DNA of 11,626 nucleotides from an uncultured Succinivibrionaceae bacterium (GTDB taxonomy: Bacteria; Pseudomonadota; Gammaproteobacteria; Enterobacterales; Succinivibrionaceae), in assembly GCA_900539665.1 (NCBI GenBank), contig UQCV01000075.1, positions 1 to 11,626 on the forward strand, read 5' to 3'. Positions 5,982 through 11,626 of the stretch are shown here, piece after piece; position 1 is the first letter of the stretch, and every line of letters starts with the position of its first letter. The notes below the pieces were generated by a model that saw only the letters and a program-made list of their open reading frames with translations, was not told where the DNA came from and ran no database searches. Both the position numbers and the translations under genes were made by a program.

Positions 5982-7574
5982 TTAGTGACGGAAATGACGC
6001 ATGCCAGTGAAGAGCATTACGATGCCATGTTCGTTAGCAGCATCAATACATTCCTGGTCACGGATTGACCCGCCTGGTTGAATAATAGCAGTTACGCCAG
6101 CCTTAGCAGCTGCATCTACACCATCTCTGAATGGGAAGAATGCGTCAGAAGCAAGCACTGAACCACCGATGGTGAGACCTTCTCTTTCTGCCTTGGTAAT
6201 AGCAATTTCAGCTGAGAATACGCGGCTCATCTGACCTGCGCCAATACCAATGGTCATCTTATCGCGGGTGTAAACAATAGCGTTAGACTTAGTGTACTTA
6301 ACAACCTTCCAAGCAAAGAGAAGTTCTTCGAGCTGTTCCTTTGTAGGTTGAAGCTTAGTTACAACCTTAAGTTCATCCATGTTTAAAGATTCAACGTCAG
6401 CGTCTTGAACTAAGAGACCGCCAGTTACACGCTTGTAGTCGAGAGCAGGTACACGACCTTCCCAGAAACCACACTCAAGAAGTCTTACATTCTTCTTAGC
6501 AGCTACAGCAGCCTTAGCAGCTTCTGAAACCTTTGGAGCAATAATTACTTCGCAGAACTGTCTTTCAACGATGCTAGCTGCAGTCTTTTCGTCGAGTTCA
6601 CGGTTGAACGCAATGATGCCACCAAAAGCTGAGGTTGGGTCAGTCTTGAAAGCTTTGTCATAAGCGTCAGAGATGTTGTCAGCAAGAGCAACGCCACATG
6701 GGTTAGCATGCTTAACGATAACGCAAGCAGGTTCAGAGAATTCTTTTACGCATTCAAGAGCAGCATCGGTGTCAGAAATGTTGTTGTAAGAAAGTGCCTT
6801 ACCTTGGATCTGTACAGCGGTAGAGATGCTAGCGTTGGTGTTGTTAGCTTCAACGTAGAAAGCTGCCTTCTGATGGCCGTTTTCGCCGTAACGCATATCC
6901 TGCTTTTTGATAAACTGAGTGTTGAAAGTACGAGGGAACTTAGAGTTAGGGTCGGTTTCTTCTGGAATACCGTAGCTTGGAACTTTAGTACCGAAGTAGT
7001 TAGCGATCATACCATCGTAAGCTGCAGTGTGTTCAAAAGCTGCGATTGAGAGATCGAAACGAGTTTCGTACTTAAGAGAATTGTTGTTAGCATCCATTTC
7101 AGCAATTACACGGTTGTAATATTTAGTGTTTACAACGATGGCAACATCCTTAAAGTTCTTAGCAGCACTACGTACCATGGTTGGGCCGCCGATGTCGATG
7201 TTTTCGATTGCATTTTCGAGGGTGCAGTCTGGTTTTGCTACAGTAGCAGCAAATGGATAAAGGTTAACTACTACGAGATCGATAGGCTTGATGTTGTGTT
7301 CTTGCATAACTTCATCGTCAGTGCCGCGACGGCCAAGAATGCCACCGTGTATCATTGGGTGAAGGGTCTTTACACGACCACCCATCATTTCAGGGAAGCC
7401 TGTGTAATCGCCTACTTCGATCACGGAAACGCCAGCTTCACTGAGCATTTTGGCAGTGCCACCGGTAGAAAGAATTTCTACATTACGCTGTGAAAGGGCT
7501 TTGGCAAAATCTACAACGCCGGTTTTATCAGATACGCTGATAAGGGCACGACGGATTGGACGGATATTATCCAT
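5982..7574 (-). CDS. purH: Bifunctional AICAR formyltransferase / IMP cyclohydrolase
   Basis: PurH performs the last two steps of IMP synthesis in the cytoplasm: transfer of a formyl group from 10-formyltetrahydrofolate to AICAR, then ring closure to IMP. The protein has 530 residues (E. coli 529). The N-terminal MGS-like cyclohydrolase domain (about 1-200) carries SVSDKTG (13-19) and GGRVKTLHP (65-73). The C-terminal transformylase domain has RYGENGHQ (228-235), the catalytic Lys-His pair K288-H289 in VKHANPCG, SDAFFPFRDG (476-485), QPGGSIRD (499-506) and the conserved MRHFRH end. I chose the ATG at 7574, which has GAGG 10 bases upstream, over an in-frame TTG 21 bases earlier. It leads the purHD unit and diverges from hup across a long gap with PurR-like boxes, so repression by a PurR homologue is plausible. 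Confidence 0.97.
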   Translation of the reverse strand: MDNIRPIRRALISVSDKTGVVDFAKALSQRNVEILSTGGTAKMLSEAGVSVIEVGDYTGFPEMMGGRVKTLHPMIHGGILGRRGTDDEVMQEHNIKPIDLVVVNLYPFAATVAKPDCTLENAIENIDIGGPTMVRSAAKNFKDVAIVVNTKYYNRVIAEMDANNNSLKYETRFDLSIAAFEHTAAYDGMIANYFGTKVPSYGIPEETDPNSKFPRTFNTQFIKKQDMRYGENGHQKAAFYVEANNTNASISTAVQIQGKALSYNNISDTDAALECVKEFSEPACVIVKHANPCGVALADNISDAYDKAFKTDPTSAFGGIIAFNRELDEKTAASIVERQFCEVIIAPKVSEAAKAAVAAKKNVRLLECGFWEGRVPALDYKRVTGGLLVQDADVESLNMDELKVVTKLQPTKEQLEELLFAWKVVKYTKSNAIVYTRDKMTIGIGAGQMSRVFSAEIAITKAEREGLTIGGSVLASDAFFPFRDGVDAAAKAGVTAIIQPGGSIRDQECIDAANEHGIVMLFTGMRHFRH

Positions 7575-7913
7575 TTGGTTACAACCTCGAAGCAAATAAT
7601 TGGATTATTGACAAAAATGTCGAGAAGAGTGGGTTCATTGACCAAAAAATTTGGGTAAATCAAATTGGCAAAATTTGATTGAACACACATTTTCACTTCG
7701 CTAATTTTACATAATAATGAGCAGAATTTCTATAAATAAAGAAGGCTTTGTGTCGGTAAAAACAAATAGAACTTTATGATGGAGTTAAACGTTTGTATTC
7801 TCGGCCTTTGTTGATTAAGTTTTCAGTGATTTGAGGTATTTACGTTCAACCTTTGCCACAAAACGTGATTTTTACCGCAAAAATGTGCACTTAATATCTA
7901 AATAACAGTGGCT
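7575..7913 (-). other. purH upstream region with AT-rich hairpins
   Basis: These 340 bases upstream of purH hold no supportable gene. On the leader (minus) strand a 9-bp perfect stem, AATCAAATT (7658-7666) with AATTTGATT (7672-7680), is followed by CCAAA/TTTGG (7642-7646 with 7650-7654), an AT-only tandem pair about 70-105 bases before the start codon. ATTTTT/AAAAAT (stem 6, loop 5) lies near 7869-7885. If transcription begins near 7907, this is a leader of about 330 bases. I do not recognise a known riboswitch class in it. Confidence 0.4.
7787..7796. promoter_or_regulatory. PurR-operator-like core, copy 2 (proximal to purH)
   Basis: AAACGTTTGT carries the palindromic AAACGTTT core of the PurR operator (consensus ACGCAAACGTTTNCGT). 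The outer arms do not match well. The same 10-mer occurs in the same orientation at 7922-7931. Recurrence upstream of purH is the main support, since each copy alone is weak. Confidence 0.35.
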
Positions 7914-7931
7914 AGTATACAAAACGTTTGT
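7914..7931 (-). promoter_or_regulatory. Candidate purH promoter -10 with adjoining PurR-like box
   Basis: On the minus strand TATACT (7919-7914) follows directly after a copy of the 10-mer AAACGTTTGT (plus strand 7922-7931). A PurR-type operator between the -35 and -10 would block polymerase, as at known pur promoters. The -35 region is poor: TACGTT at 17-base spacing. The start of transcription would be near 7907. The promoter and the operator are both tentative; they support each other only by position. Confidence 0.35.
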
Positions 7932-8025
7932 TTTTTAACGTAATATTTTGTAATTTATCTCCCGTGCCATTTGGTTTTAAGCCTTATGACATCACAGATT
8001 TATGGTGCGTATTAAAATTTGGTAA

Positions 8026-8124
8026 CCGCTTTCTTCTAACTCAAGCGGGCCACGTTTAAGTAAAACAAAGCTGAAAAAGCAAGGTAGCAGTATTTTGAGG
8101 AATGACTGCATTTACTTTAACTGA
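8026..8124 (+). pseudogene. Possible decayed tnpB C-terminal tail
   Basis: An open frame of 32 codons after a TAA at 8023-8025 ends at TGA 8122-8124, only 9 bases before the IS605-like right end. It reads SGPRLSKTKLKKQGSS in its basic middle part, with no start codon that makes sense. tnpB genes of IS200/IS605 elements end just before the right-end hairpin and often have a basic, low-complexity tail, so a remnant is plausible. I cannot see the zinc ribbon or RuvC motifs, and a chance frame is a real alternative. Confidence 0.22.
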
Positions 8125-8133
8125 ACTCGGCAA

Positions 8134-8170
8134 GAAGTCTCCCACCTCTATAGGTGGGGGAGGATGTCAC
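8134..8170 (+). mobile_element. IS200/IS605-type right end (relic), with omega-RNA-like scaffold hairpin
   Basis: A 10-bp stem with one G-T pair, TCTCCCACCT (8138-8147) and AGGTGGGGGA (8152-8161), closes a CTAT loop. Directly before the stem is GAAG (8134-8137) and 5 bases after it is TCAC (8167-8170). This order of guide tetranucleotide, hairpin and cleavage tetranucleotide is the right-end plan of IS200/IS605 elements; in IS608 the pair is GAAT with TCAA. There is no T-tract, so the hairpin is not a terminator. No tnpA or intact tnpB is present, so this is a relic or a non-autonomous element. The left end was not found. In TnpB systems this segment is also the 3' scaffold of the guide RNA, and the flank from 8171 would act as guide. 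Confidence 0.5.
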
Positions 8171-8367
8171 TGAAGTCTCATAAAGCAAAAGGCTTTGTTT
8201 GTACCTGCAAACCATAAGAGCTTAGATAAGAAAAGGGTATTCTCTACTAAGCAGGGTCAAGTTCCGATCCTGTATTCCAGGAAGTAAGGCTAACAGGGCT
8301 AAACTTATGTCTGGAAACGAGTTTCCTAAAATAATAATTACTGTTTGTCACTAAAAGGATGTTGAAC
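8171..8367 (+). other. Upstream region of the HU gene
   Basis: This 197-base stretch should contain the HU promoter, but I see no clear match. TTGTAC with an 18-base spacer to TAGATA (around 8200-8230) and a TAAAAT near 8330 are weak candidates. A compact hairpin GGAAA-CGAG-TTTCC lies near 8312-8325. An open frame of 37 codons ends in a TAA near 8290 and reads KSLDKKRVFSTKQGQ in part, but it lacks an ATG and a ribosome site, so I do not call it a gene. AAGGA at 8355-8359 is the HU ribosome site. Confidence 0.35.
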
Positions 8368-8646
8368 ATGAATAAGACTCAGCTTGTTGATGCAGTTGCT
8401 GTGAAGAGTGAACTTAGTAAGAAAGATGCACATAAAGCTTTAGAAGCAGTTCTCGAAGTAATCACTGAACAGCTTGCTCAGGGTGAAACTGTAACTTTCG
8501 TTGGTTTTGGTACTTTTAAGGTAAATAACCGTGCAGCTCGCACTGGTCGTAACCCACGTACTGGTGAAGAAATCAAGATTGCAGCAGCTCGTCTTCCTGG
8601 GTTTACTGCTGGCAAGGTTCTTAAGGACGCAGTAAACGGTAAGTAA
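8368..8646 (+). CDS. hupA: Nucleoid-associated protein HU (HupA-like)
   Basis: HU is a small dimeric DNA-bending protein that compacts the nucleoid and assists replication, recombination and regulation. The 92 residues (typical 90) begin MNKTQLVDAVA and carry the signature GFGTFKVNNRAARTGRNPRT, which includes the flexible beta arm with the Asn-Pro pair that intercalates in DNA, followed by GEEIKIAAARLPGFTAGKVLKDAV. It matches E. coli HupA closely. The start at 8368 has AAGGA 8 bases upstream; the in-frame ATG at 8359 overlaps that site and was rejected. The gene diverges from purH and has a strong terminator. Telling HupA from HupB is not safe from sequence alone; the position near purHD and the E. 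coli order favour HupA. Confidence 0.95.
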   Translation: MNKTQLVDAVAVKSELSKKDAHKALEAVLEVITEQLAQGETVTFVGFGTFKVNNRAARTGRNPRTGEEIKIAAARLPGFTAGKVLKDAVNGK

Positions 8647-8666
8647 TTTACTGATGTTAGTTTTTT

Positions 8667-8705
8667 AAGGGGTGTCATGCCGAGGTATGACGCCCCTTTT
8701 TAATT
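8667..8705 (+). terminator. Strong rho-independent terminator of hup
   Basis: A 12-bp stem with one G-T pair, AAGGGGTGTCAT (8667-8678) and ATGACGCCCCTT (8687-8698), closes an 8-base loop about 20 bases after the HU stop. T follows at 8697-8701 and again after AA. Six T (8661-8666) precede the stem. This is the strongest terminator in the window and insulates the downstream genes from the HU transcript. Confidence 0.88.
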
Positions 8706-8785
8706 TTAGGCTCCGTATTTAATAATAGTTTTTCACAGAGAATTTTATTTCTCGGTTAAACTAGAGGTTAGCTAAGAATAAGCCT

Positions 8786-8791
8786 TATAAT
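8786..8791 (+). promoter_or_regulatory. Candidate -10 for the HAD phosphatase gene
   Basis: A perfect TATAAT lies 29 bases before the GTG start and would begin transcription near 8798. No good -35 is present at 16-18 bases upstream. A small GAGAA/TTCTC hairpin lies further upstream, near 8738-8753. Confidence 0.4.
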
Positions 8792-8820
8792 TTTATTAGA
8801 GCAAACAAGGAGAACTTACC

Positions 8821-9627
8821 GTGATTAGAATGATTGCGACCGATATGGATGGGACTTTACTTGACTCTACCAGGCATATTTTACCAAGAACTAAGCAGGC
8901 CTTATGTAAAGCAAGAGAGCAAGGGTGTGAAGTGGTCATTGCCACGGGACGTCCGATCGAAGGAATTCTACCTTATGCTAAGGAATTAGGCACATTAGTG
9001 CCTGGCCAATATGCGATTGCGTTTAATGGGGCGGCGGTGTATGAATTATCCACTTTAAAAACGGTCGTACAAGATACAATTTCAGGCGCTGATATTCGTA
9101 AATTGGCAGCTTGCGCATCTTCTTTAGGTTTATATAGCCATGCTTTTTCGATGACTCGTGGCTTGCTCACCGAAAAAAATAATGAATGGACGGATATTGA
9201 AAAGAATTACAATCAAATTCCGTTAACGCTAACCGATTTTCAAGCCTGCGCTGACCACGAAGAATTCTTTAAAATATTGTTTTGTGGGCCTCAAGAGCTC
9301 ATTGACAAGGCTGAAGAAGCCACTAGAGATTTGCGCCAGAATTTTACTGTAGTGCGCAGTATGCCGTTCTTTTTGGAATTTTTAAACAAAAACGCCTCCA
9401 AAGGTTTTGCTTTAGAAAAATTAGCTTCTTATTTAGGGATTCCTCTGACCGAAGTCATGGCTTTTGGGGATGCTCAAAACGATGAACATATGCTCGAAGT
9501 GGCAGGTGTTGGGGTGGCTATGGGTAACAGCGTGCCTTTAATTATTGATATGGCTGATAAAGTTACAGCCAGCAATGATGAAGATGGGATAGCTATAGTC
9601 GTGGAACAAGAATTAGGCTTGTCATAA
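8821..9627 (+). CDS. Cof-type HAD hydrolase (YidA-like sugar phosphatase)
   Basis: The 268-residue protein is a cytoplasmic haloacid dehalogenase-superfamily phosphatase with a type IIB cap (Cof/YidA group), enzymes that dephosphorylate sugar phosphates and related metabolites. The four motifs are present: D8-M-D10-G-T with nucleophile D8 and acid/base D10, T42 in VVIATGRP, K194 in NASKGFALEKL, and G216-D217-x2-N220-D221 for magnesium. The cap domain occupies about residues 80-190. The start is GTG at 8821, supported by AAGGAG with 8-base spacing; the in-frame ATG three codons on is too far from it. It lies 78 bases before the ABC transporter on the same strand with no terminator in between, so the two are likely co-transcribed. 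The superfamily and subgroup are firm; the substrate cannot be told. Confidence 0.92.
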   Translation: MIRMIATDMDGTLLDSTRHILPRTKQALCKAREQGCEVVIATGRPIEGILPYAKELGTLVPGQYAIAFNGAAVYELSTLKTVVQDTISGADIRKLAACASSLGLYSHAFSMTRGLLTEKNNEWTDIEKNYNQIPLTLTDFQACADHEEFFKILFCGPQELIDKAEEATRDLRQNFTVVRSMPFFLEFLNKNASKGFALEKLASYLGIPLTEVMAFGDAQNDEHMLEVAGVGVAMGNSVPLIIDMADKVTASNDEDGIAIVVEQELGLS

Positions 9628-9685
9628 CTAAATACTTACTAGATAGTACTTCCTTGATAATGAGTATAAATACAGGAAAAGTGAT

Positions 9686-9702
9686 TTATAGGAAAACTAT
9701 AA
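9686..9702 (+). promoter_or_regulatory. Small hairpin at the ABC transporter ribosome site
   Basis: TTATAG (9686-9691) pairs with CTATAA (9697-9702) across a GAAAA loop, ending 3 bases before the ATG. The only Shine-Dalgarno-like sequence, AGGA at 9690-9693, lies partly in the stem and loop and is 12 bases from the start. If formed, the hairpin would mask initiation or shorten the effective spacing. The heptamer AGGAAAA occurs three times nearby (9673, 9690, 9713). Confidence 0.35.
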
Positions 9703-9705
9703 AAG

Positions 9706-11469
9706 ATGCAACAGGAAAAACTAAACAAGAATCCCCAAAATCAAGACATCAAGTTTGGGCGTCGACATGATGGTGAACGACCTTCGACCCACGAAAGTCA
9801 GCCCCTATTCGTTAGCATTCGCTCATTCTTTAAAATTGCTACCCCTTTTTGGCGGAGCCGCGAAAGCTTAATGGCTTGGGTTCAACTAGGACTTATAGTT
9901 TTGTTTACGGCCATGACTATATTTTTGGCTAAGCAATTTAACGATTGGTACAAAGAATTTTGGGATTATATTCAAAACTACAATCTAAATGGCTTCATTG
10001 GGTGCTTATTCCTCTTTTGCTTTTTAGCAACCTTGCATGTTTGTACAGTCGTTTATAAAGCTTATGTTATCTCGGCCTTAACCATTAGGTGGCGTAAATG
10101 GTTAACTAAGTATTACATTGAAAGATATCTCAAACGTAATGCTTTTTATACTTTAGCTTTAACTGATGCTGAAACTGATAACCCGGATCAGCGTATTGCT
10201 GATGACTTGAATAAATTTGTCGCTCTAACAATTTCGACCATCATCAGTATTATTACGGACTTATCAATGCTGGCCACCTTTGTGATTGTGTTGTGGGGGT
10301 TATCAGCAGCCGTTACAGTGCCTATCATGGGGCATGAAGTACATTTACCTGATGGCTATATGTTGTACTTAGCATTAGTATATGCCACGCTTGGTACTAT
10401 TATTACTTTTGTTATGGGGCGGCCATTAGTCCTTTTAAACTTTAGACAACAACGATTTGAAGCAGATTTCCGTTATGCGTTAATTAGAATGCGTGAAAAT
10501 GCGGAATCAGTAGCGCTTTATCGTGGTAGTGGTGAAGAAGCTCGCCGGTTTAAGTTCTTGTTTGGGGATGTTGTTTCTAACTACGTATATTTAATTTTCA
10601 AAATTAAAACCTTAGGCTTTTTTACCTTAGGTTATGCACAAACTGCGGTTATTTTCCCAATTATTATTTCTGCTCCAATGTATTTTGCGCACATCATTAC
10701 CATTGGTAGCTTGATGCAAATAAATTCTGCCTTTGGCAGAGTGCAGGATTCTTTATCTACGTTGATTCAGAATTTTACTTCTTTAGCTGAATGGAAAGCC
10801 GTTATCGATCGTTTGGCTCTTTTTGAAAAGGGGATTAGTAAAGCCGCAAACTTACCGTTACCAACGATTTCTACGGTGGGAACAAACCTTACGATTAAAG
10901 GTTTAGAAGTAAAACGTCCAGACGGTGTGGCTTTGTTATCTAATTTCGACCTAGAGCTTAATCCAGGGGAAAGTTTACTTATCCGTGGGGCTAGCGGTTG
11001 TGGTAAATCAACGTTCTTAAGAAGTGTAGCTGGTATTTGGCCGTATGCTACGGGCGAAATTAAACTACCGCAAGGAAAGAGTCTCTTCTTGAGTCAAAAA
11101 CCTTATATGCCATTAGGTACTCTTAAAGCTGCGGTTTGTTATCCACAACAAGCAGACCAGACTTCTGATGAGGTTATAGCTGAAATGCTAAAGAGCGTAG
11201 GTCTTAGTAATCTTGTGGATAAACTAGGTAGTGTTGAGCAGTGGGGGATGGCCCTTTCTTTAGGTGAACAGCAGCGTATTGCTTTTATTAGAGCCTTTAT
11301 TAATGCGCCTGATATTATCTTCATGGATGAAGTGACTAGTGCGCTTGATGAAGATAATGAATCAACGCTTTATGGCATGCTTAAAACTCGCTTACCACAA
11401 GCTATCATCATAAGCGTAGGCCATCGTGGGACTTTGGTTAAATTCCATACTCGCGAACTTAAGTTCTAG
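9706..11469 (+). CDS. ABC transporter with fused permease and ATPase, YddA / SbmA-BacA-related class
   Basis: The 587-residue protein joins a membrane domain to an ATP-binding domain, and two copies would make the complete transporter. A polar N-terminus (1-35) precedes a membrane domain with segments near 56-76, 97-119, 178-200, 217-237 and 308-335. It has the class-specific TIRWRKWLT (126-134) and DNPDQRIADDLNKF (158-171), which match E. coli YddA. The ATPase has Walker A GASGCGKST (428-436), a Q-loop at SQKPY (463-467), signature LSLGEQQR (517-524), Walker B DIIFMDE (536-542), D-loop SALD (545-548) and switch H573. All are intact, so it should be active. Relatives include SbmA/BacA-type peptide importers and vitamin B12 transporters, but the substrate is unknown. 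The start ATG has a weak ribosome site inside a hairpin. It probably shares a transcript with the phosphatase before it. Confidence 0.92.
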   Translation: MQQEKLNKNPQNQDIKFGRRHDGERPSTHESQPLFVSIRSFFKIATPFWRSRESLMAWVQLGLIVLFTAMTIFLAKQFNDWYKEFWDYIQNYNLNGFIGCLFLFCFLATLHVCTVVYKAYVISALTIRWRKWLTKYYIERYLKRNAFYTLALTDAETDNPDQRIADDLNKFVALTISTIISIITDLSMLATFVIVLWGLSAAVTVPIMGHEVHLPDGYMLYLALVYATLGTIITFVMGRPLVLLNFRQQRFEADFRYALIRMRENAESVALYRGSGEEARRFKFLFGDVVSNYVYLIFKIKTLGFFTLGYAQTAVIFPIIISAPMYFAHIITIGSLMQINSAFGRVQDSLSTLIQNFTSLAEWKAVIDRLALFEKGISKAANLPLPTISTVGTNLTIKGLEVKRPDGVALLSNFDLELNPGESLLIRGASGCGKSTFLRSVAGIWPYATGEIKLPQGKSLFLSQKPYMPLGTLKAAVCYPQQADQTSDEVIAEMLKSVGLSNLVDKLGSVEQWGMALSLGEQQRIAFIRAFINAPDIIFMDEVTSALDEDNESTLYGMLKTRLPQAIIISVGHRGTLVKFHTRELKF

Positions 11470-11480
11470 TGCTATTACTT

Positions 11481-11535
11481 CGAGCTATGCTCGGAGGTAT
11501 GCTAAATTTCCCTAGTTTTGCATGATTATATGCAA
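11481..11535 (+). other. Two small hairpins after the ABC transporter gene
   Basis: CGAGC-TAT-GCTCG (11481-11493) and TTGCAT-GATTAT-ATGCAA (11518-11535) lie in the 3' untranslated part before the terminator. Neither has a T-tract. They may protect the 3' end or be incidental. Confidence 0.3.
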
Positions 11536-11550
11536 CAATGGTTCTGAGAC

Positions 11551-11577
11551 TACCCCTCCACAGCGAGGGGTATTTTT
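11551..11577 (+). terminator. Rho-independent terminator after the ABC transporter
   Basis: A perfect 8-bp stem, TACCCCTC (11551-11558) with GAGGGGTA (11565-11572), has a 6-base loop and is followed by five T (11573-11577). It lies about 80 bases after the stop codon and should end the phosphatase/ABC transcript. Confidence 0.85.
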
Positions 11578-11626
11578 ATATTGTGCGACGAGAAATACTT
11601 TCTAAATCTTCTACACTTTCTGGATC
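11576..11626 (-). CDS. C-terminal end of a minus-strand protein (partial)
   Basis: Read from the right edge, one minus-strand frame gives DPESVEDLESISRRTI and then a TAA at 11578-11576. It is short, but its acidic-then-basic make-up looks like a real protein end and it meets the plus-strand terminator in a convergent arrangement. I cannot name the family from 16 residues. Confidence 0.4.
   Translation of the reverse strand, partial: DPESVEDLESISRRTI

Noticed and set aside
6708..7049. 113-residue plus-strand open frame
   Set aside because: Antisense to purH, whose motifs run through the same bases; no independent support.
8138..8161. Hairpin as a plus-strand terminator
   Set aside because: No T-run follows on either strand; GGATGTCAC comes next. 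The flanking tetranucleotides fit an IS605-type end better.
8164..8217. Mini-ORF starting MSLKSHKAKGF just after the GGGGGAGG of the hairpin
   Set aside because: The purine-rich block abuts the ATG too closely for a ribosome site and is part of the hairpin arm. The 17-residue product has no support.
1..11626. CRISPR array, tRNA, rRNA, prophage or toxin-antitoxin genes
   Set aside because: No regularly spaced repeats, no tRNA-like cloverleaf or rRNA-like sequence, and every substantial open frame is accounted for by the genes listed.

Overview
The window reads as a stretch of chromosome from an AT-rich gammaproteobacterium. The proteins (PurH, PurD, HU, YjaG, Rsd, MepM) resemble enteric homologues closely, but the DNA is AT-rich. 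In E. coli, rsd, yjaG, hupA and purHD sit in one neighbourhood, and that grouping survives here in rearranged form. A lineage such as Aeromonadales/Succinivibrionaceae would fit, but this is inferred from protein resemblance and base composition, not from a marker gene.

Layout. Positions 1-138 hold the C-terminal end of an unidentified plus-strand protein. It converges on rsd (minus, 170-697), the sigma-70-binding regulator. Next come mepM (minus, 895-2505), a membrane-anchored M23 murein endopeptidase, and the divergently read yjaG/DUF416 gene (plus, 2874-3458), which has a good sigma-70 promoter and its own terminator. A TSUP-family permease (minus, 3719-4492) lies downstream of purD. purH and purD (minus, 5982-7574 and 4616-5911) encode the last two steps to IMP and the GAR synthetase step. 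An intrinsic terminator sits between them and another follows purD.

About 790 bases separate purH from the divergent HU gene (plus, 8368-8646). This gap holds the purH leader with AT-rich hairpins, two copies of a PurR-operator-like core, and a 37-bp block that looks like the right end of an IS200/IS605 element, possibly with a decayed tnpB tail before it. HU is followed by a strong terminator. Then come a Cof-type HAD phosphatase (plus, 8821-9627) and a fused permease/ATPase ABC transporter of the YddA/SbmA-BacA class (plus, 9706-11469), probably co-transcribed. A terminator closes that unit, and the last 51 bases look like the C-terminus of a minus-strand gene.

The genes are mostly housekeeping: purine synthesis, nucleoid structure, cell-wall turnover and stationary-phase sigma control. 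I found no CRISPR array, tRNA, rRNA, prophage or defence system, and no convincing new multi-gene system. The best leads are non-coding: the IS605-like right end with its matching guide and cleavage tetranucleotides, the purH/purD intercistronic terminator, the paired PurR-like boxes, and the overlapping alternative hairpins downstream of mepM.
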